DNA of 64,000 nt from Chromatiaceae bacterium (GCA_024235415.1 JACKML010000009.1:61766-125765), one strand, 5' to 3'; counted from the stretch's first letter, positions 8,273 to 17,388 are shown. The notes: generated by a model not told the origin, from the sequence alone. Numbers and translations are program-made.

Positions 8273-9595
8273 GTGAGCAAGCACAGCAAAGACCAAGCAG
8301 AGTTCGTCGACTGGTTCCGCCAGTCCTCACCCTATATCCACGCACATCGCGGCAAGGTGTTCGTGCTGTCGTTCGGCGGCGAGGCGATTGCCGACGACAG
8401 TTTCGCCAACCTGGTCCACGATATCGCGCTGCTCAACGGCCTCGGGATACGACTCGTGCTGGTGCCGGGCGCACGCCCACAGATCGAACAGCAACTGGCC
8501 GATCGTGGCGCCGACATGCAGGTCGTCAACGGTCTGCGCGTCACCGACGACGACGGACTTGCCTGCGTCAAGGAGGCCAACGGCATGGTGCGGGTCGAGA
8601 TCGAGGCACTGCTGTCGATGGGCCTGGCCAATTCACCGATGGCGGGCGTCAGGATTCGTGTCAGCTCGGGCAACTTCGTCACCGCCAAGCCACTGGGGGT
8701 GATCGAAGGTATCGACTATCGCCACACCGGCGAGGTGAGAAGGGTCGACGCAGAGGCCCTGCGCAGCCTGCTCGACAGCGGCAGCATCGCGCTGGTGCCG
8801 GCGCTCGGCTACTCGCCGACCGGCGAGGTCTTCAATCTCAGCGCGGCCGATGTCGCCGGCGCAGTGGCCGCCGCACTGCGCGCCGACAAGCTGATCTTCC
8901 TGACCGAGAACAAGGCCGCGGACACGCGCGGCCGGGTGATCAGCGCCATGGTGCCACGCGAGGTGGATCAGCTGCTGGCGCGGCGCAAGCGCCTTCCCGA
9001 AGACCAGGCGCGGGTGCTGCACAATGCGGCCGCCGCCTGCCGGGCCGGCGTCAACCGGGTGCATATCCTCGACCGTCACCGTGACGGCATCCTGCTGTCG
9101 GAGCTGTTCACCCGGGACGGCGCTGGCACCCTGATTACCGCAGAACCCTACGAACTGACGCGCACCGCACGCATCGACGACGTCGGCGGCATCCTCGAGC
9201 TGATCGCACCGATGGAGGCGGCGGGCATACTGGTGAAGCGGTCGCGCGAGTTGCTGGAACAGGAGATCGATCAGTTCACCGTGGTCGAACGTGACGGCAC
9301 AGTGATCGCCTGTGCAGCGCTGTACCCGTTCCCGGAGGAGGGCCTCGCCGAGCTCGCGTGCGTCGCCGTACACACTGACTATCGCGGCGCGAGGCGCGGT
9401 GATGAACTGCTCAGTCACGTCGAGGACAGGGCGCGCGCCATGCACATCGGCGGTCTGTTCGTGCTCTCGACACGCACCACCCACTGGTTCCGCGAACGCG
9501 GCTTCCAGAACGCCTCGGTGGACCGGCTGCCCAAACGCAGGCGCGACCTTTACAACTGGCGGCGCGGCTCGAAGGTGTTCATAAAACCGTTATAA
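8273..9595 (+). CDS. argA: Amino-acid N-acetyltransferase (N-acetylglutamate synthase)
   Basis: 440 residues from the GTG at 8273. The N-terminal amino-acid-kinase-like domain (FVLSFGGEAIADD, VLVPGARPQIEQQL, residues about 20-280) binds arginine in feedback inhibition. The C-terminal GNAT domain (ELACVAVHTDYRGARRGDELL, residues about 290-430) transfers acetyl from acetyl-CoA to glutamate. Homologues begin near SKHSKDQAEFVDWF, favouring GTG 8273 over the ATG at 8204 that would overlap argE by 13 bp. The argE-argA order also occurs in pseudomonads. Confidence 0.93.
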   Translation: MSKHSKDQAEFVDWFRQSSPYIHAHRGKVFVLSFGGEAIADDSFANLVHDIALLNGLGIRLVLVPGARPQIEQQLADRGADMQVVNGLRVTDDDGLACVKEANGMVRVEIEALLSMGLANSPMAGVRIRVSSGNFVTAKPLGVIEGIDYRHTGEVRRVDAEALRSLLDSGSIALVPALGYSPTGEVFNLSAADVAGAVAAALRADKLIFLTENKAADTRGRVISAMVPREVDQLLARRKRLPEDQARVLHNAAAACRAGVNRVHILDRHRDGILLSELFTRDGAGTLITAEPYELTRTARIDDVGGILELIAPMEAAGILVKRSRELLEQEIDQFTVVERDGTVIACAALYPFPEEGLAELACVAVHTDYRGARRGDELLSHVEDRARAMHIGGLFVLSTRTTHWFRERGFQNASVDRLPKRRRDLYNWRRGSKVFIKPL

Positions 9596-9758
9596 AAGGG
9601 CCTTATGCTCACCCGGGCCCAAGGCCATTCACGCCCGCATTGGGTGCACGACGCTCCTGGTTGCACCGATACAATGCGGAAAAACACCGGAAATGGGGCC
9701 GATTGGCAGGGAACGAATCTTGCCTCCGATAAGTGACCGTCACCTGGAGGGGACAACG

Positions 9759-9905
9759 ATGCCACATCGCAAGCATCACGTGAAAACCATCCCGGCCCAC
9801 GCGCGCGACCATCATCGCCAGATGCTGCTCGCAGTTCTTTACCTGTGCGCCGTGGTGCTGATCATCAATGCCTGGCTGGTAAGCCAGCACCTGACCCCAT
9901 TCTGA
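9759..9905 (+). CDS. Small single-span membrane protein, 48 residues
   Basis: MPHRKHHVKTIPAHARDHHR is a basic, His-rich cytoplasmic head (six His in 20 residues); residues about 22-42 (MLLAVLYLCAVVLIINAWLV) form one membrane helix; the tail is short. The ribosome site GGAGGGG, 6 nt before the ATG, is among the strongest in the window. It follows argA by 164 bp. I do not recognise a family. The strong ribosome site makes it a real gene despite its size. Confidence 0.6.
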   Translation: MPHRKHHVKTIPAHARDHHRQMLLAVLYLCAVVLIINAWLVSQHLTPF

Positions 9906-9926
9906 TCGGACGCGATCCGCACCGCG

Positions 9927-10832
9927 TCAGCCGGGCACGAGCTCGCGGATCAACCTGGCGAATGCCTCGGCGACCGGGTTGTCGAGGTTGTTCCGGGTGC
10001 GCGCAATCCACAAGGTGCGCTTGATCCGCAGGCCTTCGATTCGAATCAGATGCAGGACACCCGCATTGATGGCACCCTGCACGGCGAACAGCGGCAGAAA
10101 ACTCACGTGCCGTCCGCGCTCAAGCATCTCGACGATCGTGTCGGTCGAGCCGACCTCCATCGCAATCGGGATCTCCTTGATGCCGATATCCGCCAGCGCA
10201 CGGTCGAGGGTGATGCGCATCGAAGACTCACCTTCACGCAGCACGTAGGTCAGGCGCGGTATCTCGGCCACCGCCAGCAGTTCGTGGTTGCCGAGCGGAT
10301 GACGCGGTGAGCACACCAGCACCAGCTCGTCATCCAGCCATTTCTGTACCAGCACGTCCGGGTGCTCGGGCTGAATCTCGGTCAACGCAAGATCCGCCAG
10401 CCCGGTCGCCAGGCGGGTATGGATATTTCGGCTGTAACCCACGCGGGTGTCGATGCGGTAGTCCGGGAAGGCATCGGCGAATGCCAGCAGCAGATCGGGG
10501 AGCAGGTGTTCGCCAATCGACTGGGTTACCGCAAGACGCAGGCGATTTCGCCCGGCCTTGAGCTGGTCCAGATCACTGAGCAGCTCGAGCTGGTGATCCA
10601 TGACCAGGCGGGCGAAGGCGTAGACACGCTCACCGGCGGTGGTCAGACGCAGACGCCCGGCCTCGCGCATCATCAGGTCGATATCGAAACAACGCTCGAG
10701 GGCGCGCAGGCGTTTGGTCACCGCTGGCTGACCAACGTTCAAGGCGCGCCCCGCCTCGGCGACCCCTCCACGCTCGACGATCTCCCGCAGGGTCGCCAGG
10801 GCCTTCAGGTCGGGGAGTCTTTTATATTCCAT
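9927..10832 (-). CDS. LysR family transcriptional regulator
   Basis: 301 residues. The winged helix-turn-helix occupies residues 8-66 (LKALATLREIVERGGVAEAG, then GQPAVTKRLRALERCFDIDL); the rest is the substrate-binding-type effector domain. It is divergent from the SLC13 permease gene with 260 bp between, which makes the permease its probable target. A TTCC-N5-GGAA dyad covers its own start codon, suggesting self-repression. The inducer is unknown. Confidence 0.92.
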   Translation of the reverse strand: MEYKRLPDLKALATLREIVERGGVAEAGRALNVGQPAVTKRLRALERCFDIDLMMREAGRLRLTTAGERVYAFARLVMDHQLELLSDLDQLKAGRNRLRLAVTQSIGEHLLPDLLLAFADAFPDYRIDTRVGYSRNIHTRLATGLADLALTEIQPEHPDVLVQKWLDDELVLVCSPRHPLGNHELLAVAEIPRLTYVLREGESSMRITLDRALADIGIKEIPIAMEVGSTDTIVEMLERGRHVSFLPLFAVQGAINAGVLHLIRIEGLRIKRTLWIARTRNNLDNPVAEAFARLIRELVPG

Positions 10833-10839
10833 ATTGGAA
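10827..10839. promoter_or_regulatory. TTCC-N5-GGAA dyad over the LysR start codon
   Basis: TTCCATATTGGAA, extended by one symmetrical base pair on each side (A...T), spans the ATG of the LysR gene (10830-10832). A second copy lies 132 bp away at 10959-10971. Likely autoregulatory operator; inferred from symmetry, repetition and position. Confidence 0.45.
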
Positions 10840-10958
10840 TGTTAGTTGTTTTGGATTCATTAGCAATGTAGCCCGATATACCCCAGAATATGCGGTGTTT
10901 ACGCGTTGCTGGTGGCCATTGACCGCTGTCCTGGCGGTTCACAACGGCCGGCACCGAT

Positions 10959-10971
10959 TTCCAATACGGAA
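10959..10971. promoter_or_regulatory. Second TTCC-N5-GGAA dyad in the LysR/SLC13 intergenic region
   Basis: TTCCAATACGGAA shares TTCCA and GGAA with the site at 10827-10839. It lies 122 bp upstream of the SLC13 start, a usual place for an activator site. The outer bases GATT/AATC extend the symmetry. Confidence 0.45.
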
Positions 10972-11092
10972 TCTTAACCGCCACTCCGGGCGCCGCAGGG
11001 CCGTGCCCAGCGGCCGTTTTCATACGAGCGCAAGACCGGGCATCGGTACACGCCGGGAACGAACGAAGAGACAGTACAAGAGGTAGAAAGGC

Positions 11093-13129
11093 ATGAGCAA
11101 TGGATCCGAACAAGCAGCACAGGCACCCGTCTCCGCGCCAGCCTCTGCTCCCCAGGCAGTCGAGGAAAAGGCCACCGCTGCAAAACCGCGTGCCTTCCTG
11201 AATCGCAAACAGCTCATCGCCGCCGCCCTGTTCACCCTGTTCGGACTCTACCTCGCCAGCGTGGTCCCCTCAGTGGAGGTCGCGTGGGTCAGTGGCATCC
11301 TGCTGCTCACCGTCTACCTGTTCGCGTTCGAGGTGGTCGGCGTCGACGTCGCCGCGGCCACCGTGATGGTTCTGCTTGGACTCACGACCCTGCTCGCCCC
11401 GGTCATGGGGCTGGAAAAAGGCCTGGTCGACAACAGACACCTGTTCGACGGCTTTGCCTCCAACGCCGTGATCTCGATCATCGCCGTCATGATCATCGGC
11501 GCCGGCCTCGACAAGACCGGCATCATGTCCAAAGTCGCCGCCTTCATCCTCAAGGTCGGCGGCACCACCGAGACGCGCATCATCCCGATCATCTCGGGCA
11601 CCGTCGGCTTTATCTCCTCGTTCATGCAGAACGTCGGTGCCGCAGCGCTATTCCTGCCAGTGGTATCGCGTATCTCCGCACGTTCGGGCCTGCCGATGTC
11701 GCGCCTGCTGATGCCGATGGGCTTCTGCGCCATTCTCGGCGGCACGGTAACCATGGTCGGCTCGAGCCCGCTGATCCTGCTCAACGACCTGATCCTGACC
11801 TCGAACAAGGCGCTGCCGGAGGCGCAGCAGATGGATACCTGGGGGTTGTTCTCGGTCACCCCGATCGGTATCGCACTGGTGGCCACCGGCATCATCTATT
11901 TCGTCCTCGCGGGACGCTTTGTGCTGCCGGCCGGCAGCAAGGGCACGAAGAGCAAGGACGATGCGATGGCCTACTTCCGCAACACCTACGGTCTCGACTA
12001 CGAACTGTTCGAGGTGGAAGTGCCGGAGGCCAGCGAACTGGTCGGCAAACAGCTCGACGATATCGAGCACCAGGACAAGGTGCGTGTGATCGCCTCCGCC
12101 AGCGGCGGTTCGATGAAGGTCGGCCCCGGCACGATCGCCCGTGACACCGGCATTGGCGCAGGCATCGTGCTTGGCATCATCGCCTCGCCGAAACACCTGC
12201 TCGAGTTCGTGGAAAAATACAAGCTCGACCTGCACAGCAGCATCGAGGTGCTCGGTGAGGTTTTCTCACCCACCAAATCCGGCGTCGCCGAGGTGGTCAT
12301 TCCGCCAAGTTCGAACCTGATCGGCAAGAGCGCCCGCGACGTGTGGATGCGCAAGACCTACGGCATCGCGATGGTCGCCCTGCACCGTGACGGCAACACC
12401 CTGCGTGAAGGCGACAGCATCCGGGATGTACCCTTGCAGGGGGGCGACGCGCTGGTCGTGCACACCCAGTGGGACGCCCTGGCGCGCCTGCAAAAGGACC
12501 GCAACTTCGTGGTCGTCACCACCGAGTTCCCGCATGAGGAATCACGTCCGCACAAGGTGATGTATGCCGGTGTGTTTTTCGCGATTGCGCTCGGCCTGGT
12601 CCTGTTCAGCGATCTGCGCCTGTCGGTCGCGCTGTTGACCGGCGCGATGGGCATGATCCTGGCCGGGGTGCTGAAGATCGAGGAGGCCTACACGGCCGTC
12701 AGCTGGAAGACCGTGTTCCTGCTCGCGTCCCTGATCCCCCTGGGTCTGGCGGTGGAGACCTCTGGCACCGCCAAGTGGATCGCCGAGCAGACGCTGAGTG
12801 TGGTCGGCACCATGCCGATCTGGGTGATCCAGGCCGCGGTGGCGGTGCTGGCCACCTTTTTCACCCTGGTGATGTCGAATGTCGGCGCCACCGTGCTGCT
12901 GGTGCCGCTGGCGGTGAATATTGCGATCGGCGCAGGCGCCAACCCGGCAGTATTCGCGCTGACCGTAGCGCTGGCCACATCCAACTCGTTCCTGATCCCG
13001 ACTCACCAGGTGAACGCGCTGATCATGGGACCCGCCGGTTACCGCGTACCGGACTTCATGCGTGCCGGTGGCATCATGACGATTCTGTTCCTGGTCGTGC
13101 TGATGGTCATGATCAACCTGGTATATTGA
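11093..13129 (+). CDS. SLC13-family permease with two TrkA-C domains
   Basis: 678 residues. A soluble Ala/Pro-rich head (1-40) precedes membrane domains at about 41-275 and 480-678. Between them are two TrkA-C (RCK-C) domains: one near EVEVPEASELVGKQLDDIE, one near EVVIPPSSNLIGKSARDVW. The helical-hairpin signatures SSFMQNVGAAALFLP and MSNVGATVLLVPLAVNIAIG are those of the DASS/SLC13 ion-transporter superfamily. Members of this layout carry sulfate, other oxyanions or dicarboxylates with Na+; the substrate is not decidable here. Given the sulfur-oxidiser setting, sulfate or a C4 acid are both reasonable. Confidence 0.87.
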   Translation: MSNGSEQAAQAPVSAPASAPQAVEEKATAAKPRAFLNRKQLIAAALFTLFGLYLASVVPSVEVAWVSGILLLTVYLFAFEVVGVDVAAATVMVLLGLTTLLAPVMGLEKGLVDNRHLFDGFASNAVISIIAVMIIGAGLDKTGIMSKVAAFILKVGGTTETRIIPIISGTVGFISSFMQNVGAAALFLPVVSRISARSGLPMSRLLMPMGFCAILGGTVTMVGSSPLILLNDLILTSNKALPEAQQMDTWGLFSVTPIGIALVATGIIYFVLAGRFVLPAGSKGTKSKDDAMAYFRNTYGLDYELFEVEVPEASELVGKQLDDIEHQDKVRVIASASGGSMKVGPGTIARDTGIGAGIVLGIIASPKHLLEFVEKYKLDLHSSIEVLGEVFSPTKSGVAEVVIPPSSNLIGKSARDVWMRKTYGIAMVALHRDGNTLREGDSIRDVPLQGGDALVVHTQWDALARLQKDRNFVVVTTEFPHEESRPHKVMYAGVFFAIALGLVLFSDLRLSVALLTGAMGMILAGVLKIEEAYTAVSWKTVFLLASLIPLGLAVETSGTAKWIAEQTLSVVGTMPIWVIQAAVAVLATFFTLVMSNVGATVLLVPLAVNIAIGAGANPAVFALTVALATSNSFLIPTHQVNALIMGPAGYRVPDFMRAGGIMTILFLVVLMVMINLVY

Positions 13130-13143
13130 CCGACTGCTCCGAT

Positions 13144-13178
13144 ACCGGCCCTGGCAGCTATCCGCGGTGTGGGCCGGT
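13144..13178 (+). terminator. Hairpin after the SLC13 permease gene
   Basis: ACCGGCCC and GGGCCGGT form a perfect 8-bp stem with a 19-nt loop, followed by CGTTTCT, 14 nt after the stop codon. Probable intrinsic terminator separating it from nhaD. Confidence 0.5.
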
Positions 13179-13213
13179 CGTTTCTATTCCAGTAGCACCC
13201 TCGAGGATTCCAC

Positions 13214-14665
13214 ATGTCGGGCTTAGCTTTCACGTCACGCCGTGCCACCCTCCGGGGTGCGCGGTCAGTCCCAGCACTGTTCAGCATGTTGCTACTGGCC
13301 TTGTTGCCGGGCATCGGGATGGCCACCGCCGGCGGCACTGATCACCTGGATCTCACCAGCCACTGGTCGGGTTACTTCGGCCTCGCCGTGTTCGTGATCG
13401 CCTACCTGCTGGTGATGTCGGAAGAGTTCACCCACCTGCGCAAATCCAAGCCGGTGATCATCGCCGCCGGCCTCATCTGGGCCGTGGTCGCCTGGGTATA
13501 CCAGTCGCACGGGATAAACACCGCGGCCGAGGAGGCGCTGCGCCACAACCTGCTCGAATACGCCGAACTGATGTTGTTCCTGCTGGTGGCGATGACCTAC
13601 ATCAACGCGATGCAGGAGTTGCAGGTATTTGAGGCACTGCGTTCGCGTCTGGTCAGCGCCGGCTTCAGTTTCCGCTCGCTGTTCTGGATCACCGGCACGC
13701 TGGCCTTCCTGATCTCCCCGATTGCGGACAACCTGACCACCGCGCTGCTGATGTGCGCCGTCGTCCTCGCCGTAGGCAGTGACAACCCCCGCTTCGTCAC
13801 CCTGGCCTGCATCAACATCGTCGTCGGGGCCAATGCCGGCGGTGCATTCAGCCCGTTCGGCGACATCACCACGCTGATGGTGTGGCAGAAGGGGATGGTT
13901 GATTTCTGGGGATTCTTCGCCCTGTTCATCCCGGCTGTCGTGAACTTTGTCGTGCCCGCAGCACTGATGCACTTCGGCGTCCCGGACGAGAAGCCACACG
14001 GCAAGGAGGACTGCGTGGTCATGCTGCGCGGCGCGCGGCGGATCATTGGATTGTTCCTGTTGACCATCGCCACCGCGGTCTCGTTCCACAATTTCCTTCA
14101 CCTGCCGCCGGTCATCGGCATGCTGACAGGCCTCGGTTACCTGGGCCTGCTGGGTTACTACCTGAAAAGAACCAGCCACCGTCGCAGCGCCCTGGCAGAC
14201 GGTGAGGAGATTGGCGATTTGTTGCCGTTCGATGTGTTCCGCCCGGTCGCTCGTGCCGAGTGGGACACTTTGTTCTTCTTCTATGGCGTGGTCGCCTGTG
14301 TCGGCGCCCTCGGCTTCATGGGCTACCTCGCGCTGGCATCCGACGTCATGTACAACCAGTGGGGCGCGACCAACGCCAACATCGCAATCGGCCTGCTGTC
14401 GGCGATTGTCGACAACATTCCGGTGATGTTCGCTGTGCTGTCGATGGAGCCGCATATGTCGCTCGGGCAATGGCTGCTGGTCACGCTTACCGCCGGCGTC
14501 GGCGGCTCCCTGTTGTCGATCGGCTCGGCGGCCGGTGTTGCACTGATGGGCCAGGCGCATGGCAAGTACACGTTCTTCGGACACCTGAAATGGGCACCGG
14601 CGATCGCGGCCGGTTATGCGGCGAGCATCGCGGTACATTTCTGGATCAACGCCGGATTGTTCTGA
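13214..14665 (+). CDS. nhaD: NhaD-type Na+/H+ antiporter
   Basis: 483 residues, about twelve membrane helices. The signatures LMSEEFTHLRKSKPVIIAAG (here VMSEEFTHLRKSKPVIIAAG), SPIADNLTTALLMCAVVLA, and GGAFSPFGDITTLMVWQKG identify NhaD. It expels Na+ in exchange for H+ at alkaline pH and is common in marine and haloalkaliphilic bacteria. A signal-like segment (SMLLLALLPGIGMATAG) precedes the transport domain, so the mature protein may lack it. GAGGA lies 6 nt before the ATG. Confidence 0.92.
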   Translation: MSGLAFTSRRATLRGARSVPALFSMLLLALLPGIGMATAGGTDHLDLTSHWSGYFGLAVFVIAYLLVMSEEFTHLRKSKPVIIAAGLIWAVVAWVYQSHGINTAAEEALRHNLLEYAELMLFLLVAMTYINAMQELQVFEALRSRLVSAGFSFRSLFWITGTLAFLISPIADNLTTALLMCAVVLAVGSDNPRFVTLACINIVVGANAGGAFSPFGDITTLMVWQKGMVDFWGFFALFIPAVVNFVVPAALMHFGVPDEKPHGKEDCVVMLRGARRIIGLFLLTIATAVSFHNFLHLPPVIGMLTGLGYLGLLGYYLKRTSHRRSALADGEEIGDLLPFDVFRPVARAEWDTLFFFYGVVACVGALGFMGYLALASDVMYNQWGATNANIAIGLLSAIVDNIPVMFAVLSMEPHMSLGQWLLVTLTAGVGGSLLSIGSAAGVALMGQAHGKYTFFGHLKWAPAIAAGYAASIAVHFWINAGLF

Positions 14666-14688
14666 GACGCACTCCCGACACGTTATGA

Positions 14689-15204
14689 TTGATGCGCGCG
14701 GCGGCAAAATTGCTTTTTGATTGCGCTGGGCTCAGCGCGCCAGCGTTACTCTTCTTTGCTTGCCCAAAGAAGAGTAACCAGAAGAAACGGCACCCGACGA
14801 CTTGCCCCTCGCCTGTGGCGAGGGGTTCCCTGCGCTTCTCGGCCCAGACCGGCGCTGCGGAACTCGCGATCTCCGATCGCTCAGACAGTCCTCGCTTCTC
14901 CCGGTCCGGTCCTGCGATGCTCGGCGGCGTCAACGGGGCTGGGGCGCACACCCTGACCCCTTGGTGCAGCCGAGCACCGCAGGCAGAAAACGGAACAGCG
15001 CGAGGACTGTCTGACCGAGCGCAGCGAGGGAGTTCCGCAGCGCCCGTTTTCTGTCGAGGAGCGCAGGGGAGTCGGTGCGCAGCGCCGACCAAGCCTTGGG
15101 GTGCCTTTTTCTTTGGTTCGTTTCTTTTGGGCAAGCAAAAGAAATGAACGCGGGTGCGCTGAGCCCAGCGCAATCGAAAACAATTGCGCCGCCACGCGCA
15201 TCAA
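14689..15204. repeat. ~515-bp near-palindromic intergenic element with long terminal inverted repeats
   Basis: The two halves are imperfect reverse complements. A perfect 20-bp pair, GATTGCGCTGGGCTCAGCGC at 14719-14738 and its complement at 15156-15175, sits inside ~110-bp arms that stay similar from the tips (TTGATGCGCG at 14689; complement ending 15204) through GCTTGCCCAAA to GGCACCC. Further inward both halves carry GCGCTGCGGAACTC and CAGACAGTCCTCGC. The frames it opens on both strands are translations of the repeat, not genes. Similar non-coding elements with the CTTTGCTTGCCCAAAGAA core are widespread in gammaproteobacteria. It has no transposase, so any spread would need help in trans. 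The remaining flank 15205-15314 holds nothing I recognise. Confidence 0.8.
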
Positions 15205-15314
15205 CAAATTAACCCGCCGTCAGGCACATCAACACCTCTCAACCCCCACCTGACACACAACACCACCCGCTTTGTTGGTATATTTCCGCCCCTGATCCAA
15301 GGGTGAACGGACCG

Positions 15315-15917
15315 ATGAGCGACTTCCTGCAACGCGCCGAAGAACTGGTCGAAGCCGGGCGCTACCTTTACGGTCGCAACATGGTGCCTGCCACCAGTGG
15401 CAACTTCTCCGCCAGGCTCAGCGACGGCACCTTTGCGGTCACCGTATCCGGTCGTCACAAAGGCAGGCTCACTGTCGCTGACATCATGCGCATCGACGCC
15501 GACGGCCACTCGCTGGACGAGCGCCGGCCATCTGCCGAAACCGGCCTGCACACACAGATCTACGCCCGGTTTCCACAGGCGCGCGTGGTACTGCATCCAC
15601 ATTCGGTAAACGCGACGGTCCTGTCGCTGATGTCCTCTGACTCTCTGCTGCTGAGGGACTATGAGCTGCTCAAGGCCTTCCCCGACGTGGCCACGCACGA
15701 CTGCAGCGTACGTATCCCGGTATTCGGCAACGACCAGGATATCGCCCGGCTCGCCGCCAACGTCGATGCGCACCTGGCCGAGCGGTGCGATGCGCCCGGC
15801 TACCTGATCCGTGGGCACGGCTTCTACACCTGGGGAGACTCGATCGGAGACGCCATGCGCCACGTAGAGGCTTTCGAGTTCCTCTTTTCCTGCGAATTGC
15901 GACTGCGAGGCAAATGA
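15315..15917 (+). CDS. mtnB: Methylthioribulose-1-phosphate dehydratase
   Basis: 200 residues, class II aldolase/adducin fold. It dehydrates methylthioribulose 1-phosphate in the methionine-salvage pathway. Signatures are MVPATSGNFSARLSDG (N-terminal substrate loop), VVLHPHSVNATVLS with the zinc histidines, and YLIRGHGFYTWGDS with the third histidine. ATG 15315 (MSDFLQRAEEL) fits the family better than the GTG at 15303. It heads the mtnB-mtnD-mtnC operon; mtnD starts 1 nt after its stop. Confidence 0.92.
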   Translation: MSDFLQRAEELVEAGRYLYGRNMVPATSGNFSARLSDGTFAVTVSGRHKGRLTVADIMRIDADGHSLDERRPSAETGLHTQIYARFPQARVVLHPHSVNATVLSLMSSDSLLLRDYELLKAFPDVATHDCSVRIPVFGNDQDIARLAANVDAHLAERCDAPGYLIRGHGFYTWGDSIGDAMRHVEAFEFLFSCELRLRGK

Positions 15918-15918
15918 A

Positions 15919-16476
15919 ATGACCGCATTGACCATCATGGGTGTCGACGGCCAGACACTGCAGACCCTCAATGACCATGCGGTGATCGCCGCTGCACTCG
16001 GCGAACTGGGCGTGCAGTTCGAGCGCTGGCAAGCCGAGCAGCCGCTGCCGAGCGATGCCGACCAGGCGGCGGTGCTGGCTGCATATCACGAGGATGTCGA
16101 GAAGCTCAATGCACAATACGGCTTTCAATCCGTCGACGTGGTCGCACTCGGGCGCGATCACCCGCAGAAGGCGGAGATGCGCCAGAAGTTCCTGAACGAG
16201 CATACGCATGCCGATTTCGAGGTGCGTTTCTTCGTGGATGGTAGCGGCCTGTTCTATCTGCACGTCAGCGACAAGGTTTACCTGGTGCTGTGCGAAAAAG
16301 GTGACCTGATCAGCGTACCGGCCAATACCACGCACTGGTTCGACATGGGTGCAAACCCGCACTTCAAGTGCATCCGTTTCTTCACCACACCGGATGGCTG
16401 GGTCGGTGAGTTCACCGGCAGCGACATCGCCAAGCGTTTTCCCGATTTCGACACCTTCGTCGCCGGCCTCGCATGA
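15919..16476 (+). CDS. mtnD: Acireductone dioxygenase
   Basis: 185 residues, cupin fold. It cleaves the acireductone of the methionine-salvage pathway with O2 to the keto-acid precursor of methionine (iron form) or to an off-pathway product with CO (nickel form). The metal ligands are H95, H97, E101 (EHTHADFEVRFF) and H139 (NTTHWFDMG), the expected spacing. It lies between mtnB (1 nt apart) and mtnC (4-bp overlap), so translation is probably coupled. Confidence 0.95.
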   Translation: MTALTIMGVDGQTLQTLNDHAVIAAALGELGVQFERWQAEQPLPSDADQAAVLAAYHEDVEKLNAQYGFQSVDVVALGRDHPQKAEMRQKFLNEHTHADFEVRFFVDGSGLFYLHVSDKVYLVLCEKGDLISVPANTTHWFDMGANPHFKCIRFFTTPDGWVGEFTGSDIAKRFPDFDTFVAGLA

Positions 16477-17147
16477 TCCAGGCGATCCTGACCGACATCG
16501 AGGGGACCACATCCTCCATTTCGTTCGTCAAGGACGTATTGTTTCCCTACGCACGCGAGCACATGCGTGATTTCGTGCAGACACATGCCGACGAGGTACC
16601 GGTCAGGCAGGCGCTGGACGATGTAGACAATGCCGTGGGCCACCTGCTGAACACAGAGGACGCGATCGACCAGCTGATCATGTGGATCGACCAGGATCGC
16701 AAGATCACGCCGTTGAAAGCGCTGCAGGGGCTGATCTGGGAGGCCGGCTATCGCGACGGCGACTTTCACGGCCACGTCTACCCCGATGCAGTCGATCGGC
16801 TACGCCGATGGCAGGCCGACGGTCTCCGCCTCTATGTCTATTCATCGGGTTCGGTGTATGCGCAGAAGCTGCTGTTCGGCCACACCGCACACGGCGACCT
16901 CAACCCGCTGTTCAACGGTTATTTCGACACCGTGATCGGTGCCAAGACAGAAGCCGCGTCCTATCGGCGTATCGCCGAGCGCATTGGCCTGCCGGCCGCG
17001 TCTATCCTGTTCCTGTCGGATATCGCTGCCGAGCTCGACGCGGCCCGCACTGCGGGCATGGCGACCACCCAATTGGTGCGTGACACCAGCACAATACGTT
17101 CGACGCATCCCCGCGCCGCCGGGTTTGACGACATCATCCTCGTTTGA
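16473..17147 (+). CDS. mtnC: Enolase-phosphatase E1 (2,3-diketo-5-methylthiopentyl-1-phosphate enolase/phosphatase)
   Basis: 224 residues, haloacid-dehalogenase fold. The nucleophile motif is LTDIEGTTSSISFV; motif II is YVYSSGSVYAQKLLFG; the acidic motif is ILFLSDIAAELDAA. It performs enolisation and dephosphorylation, making the acireductone used by MtnD. It begins inside the mtnD stop (ATGA). The first steps of the pathway (MTA phosphorylase or nucleosidase, isomerase MtnA) are not in this window. Confidence 0.95.
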   Translation: MIQAILTDIEGTTSSISFVKDVLFPYAREHMRDFVQTHADEVPVRQALDDVDNAVGHLLNTEDAIDQLIMWIDQDRKITPLKALQGLIWEAGYRDGDFHGHVYPDAVDRLRRWQADGLRLYVYSSGSVYAQKLLFGHTAHGDLNPLFNGYFDTVIGAKTEAASYRRIAERIGLPAASILFLSDIAAELDAARTAGMATTQLVRDTSTIRSTHPRAAGFDDIILV

Positions 17148-17388
17148 GTCATGTCATTGGCCGTATGCAGTGTGTTTCCATCGCTCGCCCCGCCGGTGCG
17201 TTCCTGCCCTGCAAACACACACCAGTTGTGCCAAAGTTGTGCAGGCGCCAAGGCCGCCGGTGCGGACCCTGGCGCCGTGCCGGCAACGCGCCGCAGGCAA
17301 CAGCGATAAAGCGATTACGCGCACGATTTTTGCAGGCATTCGATTCACGGCCGCGGCTACACGTACTCAAATCAACGGAACACAAGCT

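Noticed and set aside
9640..9675. Sigma-70 promoter (TTGGGT ... TACAAT) before the small membrane protein.
   Set aside because: The spacer would be 24 bp, too long for a normal promoter.
13292..14707. 471-codon reverse frame opposite nhaD.
   Set aside because: Antisense shadow with strong His/Gln/Arg bias; NhaD on the other strand is unambiguous.
14646..15173. Long open frames on both strands of the palindromic element (152 and 175 codons).
   Set aside because: They are translations of the inverted repeat itself, have no ribosome site, and mirror each other; low-complexity Arg/Pro/Ser content.
17224..17242. Direct repeat of AGTTGTGC upstream of gnd as a regulator site.
   Set aside because: Two short direct copies alone are too weak to call; mentioned under gnd only.
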